NCBI GenBank assembly: GCA_023459355.1
Contig: JAEWUM010000046.1
Span: 62,001-126,000 of the forward strand
DNA: 64,000 nt
Reading direction: 5' to 3'
Origin: Bacteroidota bacterium
GTDB lineage: Bacteria > Bacteroidota > Bacteroidia > Bacteroidales > Paludibacteraceae
Made by a program: the position numbers and the translations under genes. Shown one piece after another: positions 25,945 to 34,977 of this stretch. Every line of letters starts with the position of its first letter. The stretch's first letter is position 1. Below the pieces are notes generated by a model. That model was not told where the DNA came from. It did not search any database and worked only from the letters and a program-made list of their open reading frames with translations.

Positions 25945-27236
25945 GTATTTTTGAATTTTATTTGTTCAATTACTCCTTGAAAAATATCGTCCATGTCATA
26001 CTTCATGGCTAAAAGAGAAATGTTTTTCCCGACCAAGAGCCTGGATTTAACACTAAAGCTAAAGTCTGTTGCCACAAAAGGGCTAACATCCTTTTCGTAC
26101 AGTATGGTCTCTTGCAGGTTATTATTCCCGGAATTGATGCGCAACAAAACCCGAATTTTCCCTTCACTGAACACGCCATACCTGGCACCAATGATGGTGT
26201 TCTCACTAATCATTTCACAGTTTAACGGACTTGCGACAGCCGCCAAAGTGTTTACGTTGCATATTGACTCGTTACACGACGAAATTGTCGTGCAAAGCAT
26301 TTTATAATTAAACTGAATATGCTTCCCTGCTTCAATTGTCTTAATTGGAGATAAAATTTCCATTTCCAGATAAGGAGGATTTTGTACGCGATCGCTGACA
26401 AACTCAGCAATCCTGTTTCTTGAAAAAATAATCCCCCGTCCCTGAGTCCAAACCTGCATGGAAGTATTATCCGGATACGTTTCATTCTCTTCACATTCGA
26501 ACCTTAACACAAAAACTTTCCCCAAAATGCTATCCAACATTGCCATCCACCCTGCATTCGCATCGAGGCCAATCTTACCAACAAGATATTGATAGCTAAC
26601 CACCACATTACCAAAAGTATCATATTGGTTTTGCGGACTATTTGCCAAACCATGCATCACCTTATAACCCTGTTCAAATTTGCTATTCGGGTTAACCGGA
26701 CAAATAACCCTGTAACGACCATCACTTTCACCAGGTGTATTCATTTGAACAACCGACCACAAAGACCAATTCAACGGTCTGTTTGTTTTATTAACAAAAG
26801 AAGCTTCGACAACAACTGCAGCTCGATTTTTCTCCAGTGAAATCTTCCGCCTGATTTGCAAACCAGTTCGCTCATCAACAGGACTCTGAAGCACCAGTGC
26901 CACTTCGTTATTTTCATCCCTCTCTGTATTGAAATCATAAATACCACTATCGAGAACAGGATCAGGAGGACCTGACCATTGTTCGCGTGTATTCCATCCC
27001 TGGGGAGCTGGCCATATTTTCTCACCGCCAAAATTCAACCATGCACCATTTTCGCCCAGCCTCGTTTCATCAGGAAGCTTACCTTCTAATAACGGATTGA
27101 CAAACAAAAACTCATGTCCATCCATCTCCACTTGAAGAATCCGACCTCCCAGCTCGGGAGCCACAAGAAGTTTAACAAACCGATTCTTCAGCGATTTCAC
27201 ATCCCAACTTTTATATTTCTCATTTCGCGGGTTCAT
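25941..27236 (-). CDS. DUF4380 galactose-mutarotase-like protein
   Basis: Beta-sandwich protein of 431 residues. The N-terminus has LLVAPELGGRILQVEMDGHEFLFVNPL, the signature seen in DUF4380 and aldose-1-epimerase-like folds. WLNFGGEKIWPAPQGW follows near 70, and NRPLNWSLWSVVQMNTPGE carries aromatic sugar-binding candidates. No signal peptide is visible, so it probably acts in the cytoplasm, supplying the right anomer to the isomerase. It overlaps both neighbours by 4 bp (ATGA type). Confidence 0.7.
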   Translation of the reverse strand: MNPRNEKYKSWDVKSLKNRFVKLLVAPELGGRILQVEMDGHEFLFVNPLLEGKLPDETRLGENGAWLNFGGEKIWPAPQGWNTREQWSGPPDPVLDSGIYDFNTERDENNEVALVLQSPVDERTGLQIRRKISLEKNRAAVVVEASFVNKTNRPLNWSLWSVVQMNTPGESDGRYRVICPVNPNSKFEQGYKVMHGLANSPQNQYDTFGNVVVSYQYLVGKIGLDANAGWMAMLDSILGKVFVLRFECEENETYPDNTSMQVWTQGRGIIFSRNRIAEFVSDRVQNPPYLEMEILSPIKTIEAGKHIQFNYKMLCTTISSCNESICNVNTLAAVASPLNCEMISENTIIGARYGVFSEGKIRVLLRINSGNNNLQETILYEKDVSPFVATDFSFSVKSRLLVGKNISLLAMKYDMDDIFQGVIEQIKFKNT

Positions 27237-28477
27237 ACCTGTTCTGCTAAATGCACTTTATCATAATCTTTTTTGAAATAAAATTTGTTTGCAACTATCA
27301 ACAGGACACCACAAACAATCCAGATAACAGACAAACTGGTAATGCCCCAGGATAAACCCAATGCGGGCTTAATCAAACCAAGCACTACCGGAGCAAACGA
27401 ACCAACACCAAATCCAGTCATAATCATCACACCGGATGCCGAAGAATGAAATTTTGATGGTATCACATCATACAATACTGTATAGGTGTTAGCGTCAAAG
27501 AAAGCACGGGCAAAACCAAAACCGGCAAAACCAATATAAACCGCAAGTAATACGGAAGAATTACCCATCATGATGATAAAAGGCACAGCAGCCAGCAATC
27601 CATACGCTTGCATCAACAATCTTGAAGCAGGATTCTTTTTTGCGACAATATCAGAATATCTTCCTGCGAAAAATATACCTATAAAAGCAAATAAATGCGT
27701 ATAAAACATCGAATTAAACCCTGCACTTGAGAGACTCATATCAAAATTTTCATATAAATAAGTAGGCATCCAGGTCAGATAACCGGTAAGTACGAAAATC
27801 AATCCACTGAACGCTATGGTCAGCATTAAAGCAGTAGGGGTTTTAAAAATGACTTTAAAACTTTCAGAGAATTTTACTTTATCAACCTGTTTAATTTCAA
27901 GAACATCATCTTTTTTATCCTTCAATCTGAATATCAATATAATTCCATGGATTATACCAATTGCTCCAAAAGCATAAAACGCACTTCTCCATCCCCAGGT
28001 CTGGCCAATATATCCTGCCACATAACCACTTATTATAATTCCTATATAATAAGACGTCTGATGTATTGACATGGCAAAAGCCCTGGTTTCTTTGTGATAA
28101 CTGGCGAGCAATGCATAATTGGGAGGTCCGTACATCGCTTCACCACCACCAGTAGCCAGACTTCGCATGATGATTAACATGATAACCGTATTACTCAGGC
28201 CTGTAAACATAGTTGCAACGCTAAAGAACAACACGCTTATTACAACGAGCCACTTCCGGCTGAAAATATCTCCAATATAACCGGCCAAAGGAACCAAAAG
28301 TGCATACACAAGATTAAATACCGTTGCAATAACACCTACTCCTGCATCAGTAAGGTGAAGATCATCTCTGATTAATGGAAGTACAACATTAAACGCCTGT
28401 CGGTCTGCCTGATTCAACAAAAAAGCAAACCAAAGCAAACCAAGTACTTCCCATTTATATCCTTTCCCGGTTTTCAT
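27233..28477 (-). CDS. MFS sugar/sugar-acid transporter
   Basis: Inner-membrane importer of 414 residues and about 12 helices, first in the sugar operon. The N-terminus reads LGLLWFAFLLNQADRQAFNVVLP, followed by GYIGDIFSRKW, the MFS loop 2-3 motif. A charged central loop (DKKDDVLEIKQVDKVKF) separates the halves. Its similarity appears closest to the anion:cation symporter group (hexuronate and glucarate type), but the substrate is not readable from sequence. The promoter with operator-like direct repeats lies at 28563-28610. Confidence 0.85.
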   Translation of the reverse strand: MKTGKGYKWEVLGLLWFAFLLNQADRQAFNVVLPLIRDDLHLTDAGVGVIATVFNLVYALLVPLAGYIGDIFSRKWLVVISVLFFSVATMFTGLSNTVIMLIIMRSLATGGGEAMYGPPNYALLASYHKETRAFAMSIHQTSYYIGIIISGYVAGYIGQTWGWRSAFYAFGAIGIIHGIILIFRLKDKKDDVLEIKQVDKVKFSESFKVIFKTPTALMLTIAFSGLIFVLTGYLTWMPTYLYENFDMSLSSAGFNSMFYTHLFAFIGIFFAGRYSDIVAKKNPASRLLMQAYGLLAAVPFIIMMGNSSVLLAVYIGFAGFGFARAFFDANTYTVLYDVIPSKFHSSASGVMIMTGFGVGSFAPVVLGLIKPALGLSWGITSLSVIWIVCGVLLIVANKFYFKKDYDKVHLAEQV

Positions 28478-28562
28478 GTAATAATTTATTTAAGTTTGAC
28501 ATTAAATCCATCTATCAAATGTGATTCTTTCCATAAACAGCAGGATTACAACAACACTTTTG

Positions 28563-28610
28563 GTGTGGTGTAGTGTGGTGCAAATATACGGCAATATTTT
28601 CAAAGACAAA
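28563..28610 (-). promoter_or_regulatory. Sugar-operon promoter with operator-like direct repeats
   Basis: On the minus strand TTTG (28607-28610) and TATATTTG (28581-28588) are 18 bp apart. Directly downstream of the -7 box lie two perfect direct copies of GTGTGGTG as written on the plus strand (28563-28570 and 28573-28580). Their starts are 10 bp apart, one helical turn, over the expected transcription start. This is a good candidate site for the adjacent GntR-type regulator. Confidence 0.6.
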
Positions 28611-28800
28611 CATCAAAATAAAATAATTATTCAATTTAGATTAATTCTAAATTTTCAGACATAATACATATTCATAAAAACATGTGTAAAGCATTATTAT
28701 ATTTAAGTTTCATGCAATTGACATCACTTTGTATAATACTTGTATAATTGCAACATTCCACATTTTAACATAAAAAATTTATCAAATAAAAAAAAAACTA

Positions 28801-28808
28801 TATATTTG
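28801..28808 (+). promoter_or_regulatory. -7 box for the GntR-type regulator
   Basis: TATATTTG matches TAnnTTTG. Transcription starting near 28815 would exclude the first in-frame ATG (28814) and favours the ATG at 28889. Confidence 0.5.
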
Positions 28809-28888
28809 CACCGATGAACACCACAGTATACCTAACCTATGCAAGAGTAGTTTTCATCATAAACTTTTTTGATCAAACAAGTATTCGT

Positions 28889-29914
28889 ATGAAAATAAAT
28901 GTAGATATAAATTCTCAAACACCAGTTTACAAACAACTTGTAAACGCCATACAAAGTCGCGTAGAAAAAGGAATCTATGAAAAAGGCCGTTTCCTTCCTT
29001 CTATGAATGTACTTGCAGATGAATTACAGATTTCAAAGGAAACAGTTAAGAAAGCATACGCAATTCTTCGTGAGAAGGGTATAATTGAATCTGCACAAGG
29101 AAAAGGTTTCTTTGTTACAAACGAAAAAGAGAGCAAATTAAATATTCTGCTTTTATTTGATAAAATAAGCACATATAAGCAAATACTTTATAGTTCACTG
29201 TCGACAAAACTGGAGAATATCGCTGAAATAACAATTCGTCTACACAACCAGGACATTGACACATTTGAATTATTTGTAGAAGATAGTATTGATAAATATG
29301 ATTATTATATCATTACCCCACACTTCCCATTGGCAGAAGAAACACAAAAAAGGGTTTTAAAATCACTTAAAAGGATACCAAACAGAAAACTTATATTACT
29401 CGACCGTTATCTTGAACAATTATCAGGAAACTTTGGTGCAGTTTATCAGGATTTCAAGAACGACATATGCGAAGGGCTTTTACAGGGCATTGATGATTTG
29501 AAAAAGTTCAAAAAAATAAATATTGTCTCCATGCCCGGTAGTTTATATGCGCCACTTATTGAAGAAGGACTGAAAAAATTTGGAACGGAAAACGACATTC
29601 CGATGGAAATACACAAACAAATCCACATCAACAATATTCACAAAGGAGAGGTATATATAATATTAAACAGTCAATTGGATATTGAACTTATTGAACTTGC
29701 AAAAACAGCAAAAATGAAAGATTATATGATAGGAGAAGATATCGGTATTATTTCATACAACGAATCCCCTATTAGCGAAATCATTCTGAATGGTCTGACT
29801 GTTTTATCAACTGATTTTGTAAAAATGGGTGAACTTGCTGCCGAAATGATCATAGAAAAATCATTCAGGAAAATAAAATGTGATTTTAAACTAATCAGAA
29901 GAAACACTTTTTAA
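28889..29914 (+). CDS. GntR-family regulator with periplasmic-binding-like sensor domain
   Basis: Transcription factor of 341 residues when started at 28889 (MKINVDINSQTPVYKQL). The frame is open to 28814, but that start lies on the transcription start. Residues 1-75 are a winged helix (PSMNVLADELQISKETVKKAYAILREKGII). Residues 85-341 resemble a LacI-type or periplasmic-binding effector domain (KLNILLLFDKISTYKQIL to IISYNESPISEIILNGLTVLS). The layout resembles FucR-type regulators in Bacteroides (family knowledge). It probably senses a sugar or sugar phosphate and controls the divergent operon, perhaps also the SusC locus 230 bp downstream. Confidence 0.85.
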   Translation: MKINVDINSQTPVYKQLVNAIQSRVEKGIYEKGRFLPSMNVLADELQISKETVKKAYAILREKGIIESAQGKGFFVTNEKESKLNILLLFDKISTYKQILYSSLSTKLENIAEITIRLHNQDIDTFELFVEDSIDKYDYYIITPHFPLAEETQKRVLKSLKRIPNRKLILLDRYLEQLSGNFGAVYQDFKNDICEGLLQGIDDLKKFKKINIVSMPGSLYAPLIEEGLKKFGTENDIPMEIHKQIHINNIHKGEVYIILNSQLDIELIELAKTAKMKDYMIGEDIGIISYNESPISEIILNGLTVLSTDFVKMGELAAEMIIEKSFRKIKCDFKLIRRNTF

Positions 29915-30145
29915 ATCGACGTGCCAAATTGATGCTCTGTACATTTAATACTATTATTGATTTAATAACACACAACAGAAAAAAGAAAACATCCAACTCC
30001 TGAATTTTATCAGATGGTCAATCAAGAACAAGGGATATGCGCAACCTTCGATTTGATTTCCATCAACTTAGTTCACTAAAATAAGATTCACAAACCATTC
30101 CGATGTTGGGTGGACAATTAATTTAATTTATAAATCTAAATATTT

Positions 30146-33100
30146 ATGAACGTAAAATTTAAGATCATTTTAATGATCCTGACCCTTTATTGCCTTATAA
30201 ATCCGGTTTCAGCAGAGTCTCTGACACTGGAAAACCAGCAGGCATCAACAAAAAAAATTACCGGAACTGTTACTGACTCCAATGGTGAACCTGTTATAGG
30301 CGCTACTGTAGTAAACTTATCAACTAAGAATGGAACAATCACCGACATGAACGGGAGATTTACCATTGAAGCAACAAACCAAACTATTTTACAAGTCAGT
30401 TACATCGGATTTAGTCCGATTGAAGTCCCGGTTGGTGACCAACAGAATCTTTTAATTCAATTGAAAGAAGATGTGAAAATTCTTGATGAACTTGTTGTAA
30501 TCGGTTATGGTGCAGTGCGTAAAAGCGATTTAACCGGTTCTGTTGCCAGTATCAAAACCGACGAATTAAACAAATCAACTGCCAACCTTGAGCAATCGTT
30601 GATTGGACACACTCCCGGGGTACAGATTAAACAAACATCCGGTGCACCGGGCGCAGGAACCAACATCCGCATTCGCGGCGTTAACTCAATTCATACCAGT
30701 GTAGAGCCTCTTTATGTGGTAGATGGTTTCCCGGCTTCAAAAGATGTATATATAAATCCTGCCGATGTGGCATCTATCGAAGTTTTGAAAGATGCTGCCT
30801 CTGCTGCCATTTATGGTTCCCGTGCTGCAGGTGGTGTGGTACTTATCACAACTAAAAGAGGTGCAAAAGACAAAACCAGGGTTGAACTTGATTATCAGTT
30901 CTCCATGCAGGAGTTATCAAGAAAAATTGACATGATGAATGGAGATGAATTTCTTCAATTGCATTTGGATGGTTACAACAACAATTACTTCGACTTCCTG
31001 CGCATCAACAACATCTATGGAAGTGATGCTGAACGCTGGACACATAGCCGTGAAGATGACAATGCAACCAGAAGTGCAAACAACGCATCGACCGTGATGC
31101 AACCTTCTCCAACGATTGTTCAAAACAAATACGATACCGACTGGCAGGACGCAATTTTCAGTAAAGCGCCCATGCACCGTACCGGAATAAGCATTTCGGG
31201 AGGAAAAGAAGGTCAAAAATTCATGTTCAGTCTGGGATACCTGGATCAGGATGGTATCATTGCCCCTTCAAATCACAACAGAATTACATCCCGTCTCAAC
31301 ATGGACTTTGATGTATCTGATCGTCTGTCGGTTGGTGTAAATACAAACATGTTTTATGTCAACGAAAGAACCGTTCGAAGTGACGGATTAGCGTTTAACG
31401 ACGGGCTTATACTTAACGCACTAGGTTTACCACCTCAATTCCCTGTTTACGAAGAAGATGGAAGCTATGCAACCGGATGGGCGTATCCCAATACTGTTGC
31501 ACATTCAACTTTTGGTGGAGAAAACCCGGTTGCATTAAAAGACCTCATCGAGCAATTTTATACGAAAACTCGTTACAATATCAATACTGACTTTAAATAC
31601 AAAATATTTGAAGGTTTAATTGCCAAAGTAAATGCGGGGCTAATTATCTCAGATCAAATTTACCGCTACTATCGTCCAGCAGGTGAAATCGGGCAGAATA
31701 ATGGTTATCCTGGAAATTTTGATCTGCATGCCCGCGCCAAAAATGAACGTGATTTCAATACCGACTGGTTGTTGGAAACTACCCTTAACTACAACAAAAC
31801 ATTCGGGAAACATTCGCTTAACGGTCTTGCCGGATATTCCATGCAAAAGAAAAACTACGATAACATCAATGCTGCCGGTCAGGGATTCAAAAACGACCGC
31901 ATCCCGGATCTGAGCGCTGCCGGTCCAACCGCTACGGACGAAAACGGTACTTCCGCCGTGACATCCCGTTCTGCCTGGTCTATCATGTCATTCTTTGGCC
32001 GTATGATTTACAACTACGACAGTAAATATGTTCTCAACGCGACCCTTCGGGGAGATGGCAGCTCACGCTTTGGACCAGCAAAACGATGGGGTTATTTCCC
32101 TTCGGTATCTGCCGGTTGGAATGTTTCCAATGAAGAATTCTTTGCCCCGCTCACCGACATCATGACCATGCGTATCAGGGCCAGTTGGGGGATTAGTGGT
32201 AACTACAACATTAGCAACTACCGACACATCCCCAACATGGCTCAGGGAACCTATAATCTGGGACAGGGAACTGTGTTTACTTACTATCCCGCGGCCTTTG
32301 TGGATCAGAAAATCGGTTGGGAAAAAACAAACCAGACAAACATTGGGGTCGACTTCACTTTCCTGAACGGACGGTTGAACGTGATTGCAAACTATTACAA
32401 CAGTGTTACCAACGACTTGCTATACAACACTACAGTTTCGGCTGTTACAGGTTACACCGGATCTTGGACAAATCTGGCTGAAGGAAAAGTATATAACGAA
32501 GGGGTTGACCTCCAGATTGATGGAAACATCATTGCTACGAAAGATGTGAAATGGAATGCAGGATTTAACATCTCGGTAAACCGTAACAAAGTAGAGGGAC
32601 TCAGTGATGAAATCGTTACGAAAGCACAACGCAGCCAGATTACCCACATTACACGCAACGGTTTGCCAATCGGGTCGTTTTATGGTATGGTTAGTCAGGG
32701 CATCATCAATGCCGATGACTACGCCAACATCCTGATTGACAAAGCCAACCAAAACACACCGGATTATGTACTGGCAGGACCTCCTGTTGCCGATTATGAC
32801 AACGTGTACATGGGCGATGTGAAATGGAAAGATGTGGACGGAAATGGTAAAATTACTGAAGATGACCGTGAGATTATCGGTGATAACTATCCTGATTTCA
32901 CCTTCGGATTCAACACCAGTTTCAGCTGGAAAGGACTCACTCTTTCGACAACTTTCGACGGACAGTACGGTGCTGAAGTAATAAACTTCTCCCGCTATTA
33001 CATCGCCAATCAGGAAGGTGGTAGTAACGCCATGAAATGGAGTGTTGACCGTTACCGCGACGAAGCGAACCCGGGAAACGGGATGGTTTATCGCGCAAAC

Positions 33101-33397
33101 CGTTCGGCTAAAAACCTGAACACCAAGTTCTCCACATACCTGATGGAAGACGCTTCGTTCCTGCGTTGCACGAACATCACGCTGGGATATAATGTACAAA
33201 AAAATCAATTACTTGATAAGCTTACCATTAGCAATATCTACGTATATGGCTCGGTTGACAACGCTTTGATGTTTACCAACTACTTAGGTTACAACCCTGA
33301 TGTTGATTACAATTCAGGAAACCTGGCACCCGGTATCGATTTTGGTACTTATCCCCTCTCTCGTACATATAGCTTAGGTGTGAAACTGTCATTCTAA
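30146..33397 (+). CDS. SusC-like TonB-dependent outer-membrane transporter
   Basis: Imports oligomers across the outer membrane with SusD. The protein has 1083 residues with a signal peptide ending near residue 23. A carboxypeptidase-regulatory-like domain occupies about 37-105 (ITGTVTDSNGEPVIGATV). The TonB-box region and plug begin at DELVVIGYGAVRKSDLTGSV. IRIRGVNSIHTSVEPLYVVDG and EVLKDAASAAIYGSRAAGGVV are the SusC plug signatures. The barrel ends in YSLGVKLSF with the C-terminal aromatic. It is first gene of the plus-strand locus. The 231-bp upstream gap shows no canonical -7 box that I can support. Confidence 0.95.
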   Translation: MNVKFKIILMILTLYCLINPVSAESLTLENQQASTKKITGTVTDSNGEPVIGATVVNLSTKNGTITDMNGRFTIEATNQTILQVSYIGFSPIEVPVGDQQNLLIQLKEDVKILDELVVIGYGAVRKSDLTGSVASIKTDELNKSTANLEQSLIGHTPGVQIKQTSGAPGAGTNIRIRGVNSIHTSVEPLYVVDGFPASKDVYINPADVASIEVLKDAASAAIYGSRAAGGVVLITTKRGAKDKTRVELDYQFSMQELSRKIDMMNGDEFLQLHLDGYNNNYFDFLRINNIYGSDAERWTHSREDDNATRSANNASTVMQPSPTIVQNKYDTDWQDAIFSKAPMHRTGISISGGKEGQKFMFSLGYLDQDGIIAPSNHNRITSRLNMDFDVSDRLSVGVNTNMFYVNERTVRSDGLAFNDGLILNALGLPPQFPVYEEDGSYATGWAYPNTVAHSTFGGENPVALKDLIEQFYTKTRYNINTDFKYKIFEGLIAKVNAGLIISDQIYRYYRPAGEIGQNNGYPGNFDLHARAKNERDFNTDWLLETTLNYNKTFGKHSLNGLAGYSMQKKNYDNINAAGQGFKNDRIPDLSAAGPTATDENGTSAVTSRSAWSIMSFFGRMIYNYDSKYVLNATLRGDGSSRFGPAKRWGYFPSVSAGWNVSNEEFFAPLTDIMTMRIRASWGISGNYNISNYRHIPNMAQGTYNLGQGTVFTYYPAAFVDQKIGWEKTNQTNIGVDFTFLNGRLNVIANYYNSVTNDLLYNTTVSAVTGYTGSWTNLAEGKVYNEGVDLQIDGNIIATKDVKWNAGFNISVNRNKVEGLSDEIVTKAQRSQITHITRNGLPIGSFYGMVSQGIINADDYANILIDKANQNTPDYVLAGPPVADYDNVYMGDVKWKDVDGNGKITEDDREIIGDNYPDFTFGFNTSFSWKGLTLSTTFDGQYGAEVINFSRYYIANQEGGSNAMKWSVDRYRDEANPGNGMVYRANRSAKNLNTKFSTYLMEDASFLRCTNITLGYNVQKNQLLDKLTISNIYVYGSVDNALMFTNYLGYNPDVDYNSGNLAPGIDFGTYPLSRTYSLGVKLSF

Positions 33398-33414
33398 AAA
33401 CAAAAATTGAAGTC

Positions 33415-34902
33415 ATGAAAAAATATTTTAAATATCTATTAATCATCCTGATTCCGGGATTGTTAAACGGTTGTGATTCAGATTTTCTGGATTTGAGAAA
33501 CCCGAACGCATTTGATGTGAACAAATTTTATCAAAGTGAACAGGATATGAATGATGCTTTGTCGGCAGCCTATCAGGCTACACGGAATTTCTACGACTGG
33601 ATGTTCTTTGTTACAGAAATGAAATCGGACAACGCTACTACTTTCGATTCCGGCACATCAAGCGGTTTGTATTACACTTTTGTTTCCCACCAGGTAACCT
33701 CGAACAATTCCATCGTGGCAAACATCTGGAATGGATTATACAACACCATCTACAAAGCCAACTTAGTACTCAAGCACATCGACGATGTAAAAATGAGCGA
33801 TGAAAGTCGTGAAAGAATGATAGCCGAGGCTAAGTTTCTTAGGGCATTATCACACTTCTACTTAGTGCGCTTATACGGGCCAGTACCCGTTGTCGACAGG
33901 GTAATTGAGACCATCACCGAAGCACATGCCGTAACCCGTCAACCATTATCCGACGCGTACGCGCTCATCATCAGCGACTTGGAAGCCTCTGCAAATTCAA
34001 CAGTGCTTCCCGCTTTCTACGATGGCGCCAGTAACGATTTCGGAAGAGTTACAAGTACTGCCGGAGCAGCAATGCTTGGTAAAGTATATCTGACAATGGC
34101 TGCTACACAGGGGTACGATGATTATTACACCAATACCATTACTTACCTGGAAAAAGCGATCACGCTGAAAGGATATAGCGATTTCCCTTCGGGAGCAACT
34201 TATCCCCGCGTTTTTGGCACAGCAAACGAAGGCAATGAGGAAATCATTTTCCAATGCATGTACCTGAGTACTTCAAGCGAATCATCGCCTTTTGCACAGT
34301 ACTTTCAGCCACAGGGCCTGCAGGGGTTAACTGCTATGACCAACGGACGAGGATTCAATGCAGGTCAGGAAAACCTGTTTCTGGAATACGAAACCGGTGA
34401 TCGCCGCACCTCTACTGCCATCCTGAAAGCGCCAAATAACAGGTATTACACGAAAAAATACGTTGATTTATCAAATCCGAACGGATATGGAGGTAACAAT
34501 TGGATAGAAATCCGTTTTGCCGATGTATTCCTGATGTTGGCTGAAGCTTACGATAAAAAAGGCATGACAGTTGAGGCAAAAAGTTACTTAGACAAAGTGC
34601 GCGTGCGTGCCAGTCTGCCTAAATACGACAACTCAAACGCAGCTTACCACGCTAAATACCCGACACTTCGTGATGCCATCTTCCACGAAAGAAGGGTTGA
34701 GTTATCGTTTGAAAACCAGCGTTGGTTCGACTTGAAAAGAATGTACCCAAACAACGATGATTTTGTAGCACACATGCAAAGTGTGGTTGAACCAAGTGTT
34801 GGAAACAAGTACACGGGCTTTAAAGCGTATGAGACTTTATTGCCAATACCTTATGACGAAGTGTTTCTGAATAAGAACCTGTATCAAAATGATGAATACT
34901 AA
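33415..34902 (+). CDS. SusD-like outer-membrane glycan-binding lipoprotein
   Basis: Lid of the SusC pore. The protein has 495 residues. The lipoprotein signal ends GLLNGC with Cys20, followed by DSD. SusD features include a TPR-like helix set, FLRALSHFYLVRLYGPVPVV near 140 and IRFADVFLMLAEAYDKKGM with a C-terminal RVELSFENQRWFDLKRM block. It lies 17 bp after susC. A perfect 17-bp hairpin after the stop separates it from the following genes and may hold their expression lower. Confidence 0.95.
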   Translation: MKKYFKYLLIILIPGLLNGCDSDFLDLRNPNAFDVNKFYQSEQDMNDALSAAYQATRNFYDWMFFVTEMKSDNATTFDSGTSSGLYYTFVSHQVTSNNSIVANIWNGLYNTIYKANLVLKHIDDVKMSDESRERMIAEAKFLRALSHFYLVRLYGPVPVVDRVIETITEAHAVTRQPLSDAYALIISDLEASANSTVLPAFYDGASNDFGRVTSTAGAAMLGKVYLTMAATQGYDDYYTNTITYLEKAITLKGYSDFPSGATYPRVFGTANEGNEEIIFQCMYLSTSSESSPFAQYFQPQGLQGLTAMTNGRGFNAGQENLFLEYETGDRRTSTAILKAPNNRYYTKKYVDLSNPNGYGGNNWIEIRFADVFLMLAEAYDKKGMTVEAKSYLDKVRVRASLPKYDNSNAAYHAKYPTLRDAIFHERRVELSFENQRWFDLKRMYPNNDDFVAHMQSVVEPSVGNKYTGFKAYETLLPIPYDEVFLNKNLYQNDEY

Positions 34903-34912
34903 TTAATAACAC

Positions 34913-34955
34913 CCTTTTATCCTGTCTTCTGATTTACGGAAGACAGGATAAAAGG
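34913..34955 (+). terminator. Strong hairpin after susD
   Basis: A perfect 17-bp inverted repeat (CCTTTTATCCTGTCTTC and its complement) with a 9-nt loop. It is followed by GAAAAAATAA and not by Ts, so it is better read as an mRNA-stabilising or attenuating hairpin for the susCD segment than as a full terminator. Confidence 0.65.
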
Positions 34956-34977
34956 AAAAAATAACCATTAAAATTAT

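Larger units (their letters stand above)
28478..28888. other. Divergent control region of the sugar operon and the GntR regulator
   Basis: These 411 bp are AT-rich and have no open frame of note. They hold the minus-strand operon promoter (28581-28610), its direct repeats (28563-28580) and the plus-strand -7 box TATATTTG (28801-28808). The middle (28620-28790) contains only A/T-rich sequence in which I see no further structure. Confidence 0.6.

Noticed and set aside
25394..25980. Antisense frames of 165-186 codons over the isomerase gene
   Set aside because: They oppose a well-supported gene in an operon and have no signal, domain or start context.
28478..30145. tRNA or riboswitch in the spacers around the GntR gene
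   Set aside because: No cloverleaf, T-loop sequence or conserved aptamer core could be found; the sequence is AT-rich and unstructured by eye.
32420..33208. 262-codon antisense frame inside susC
   Set aside because: It is the shadow of a strongly supported SusC gene and its translation has no recognisable motif.
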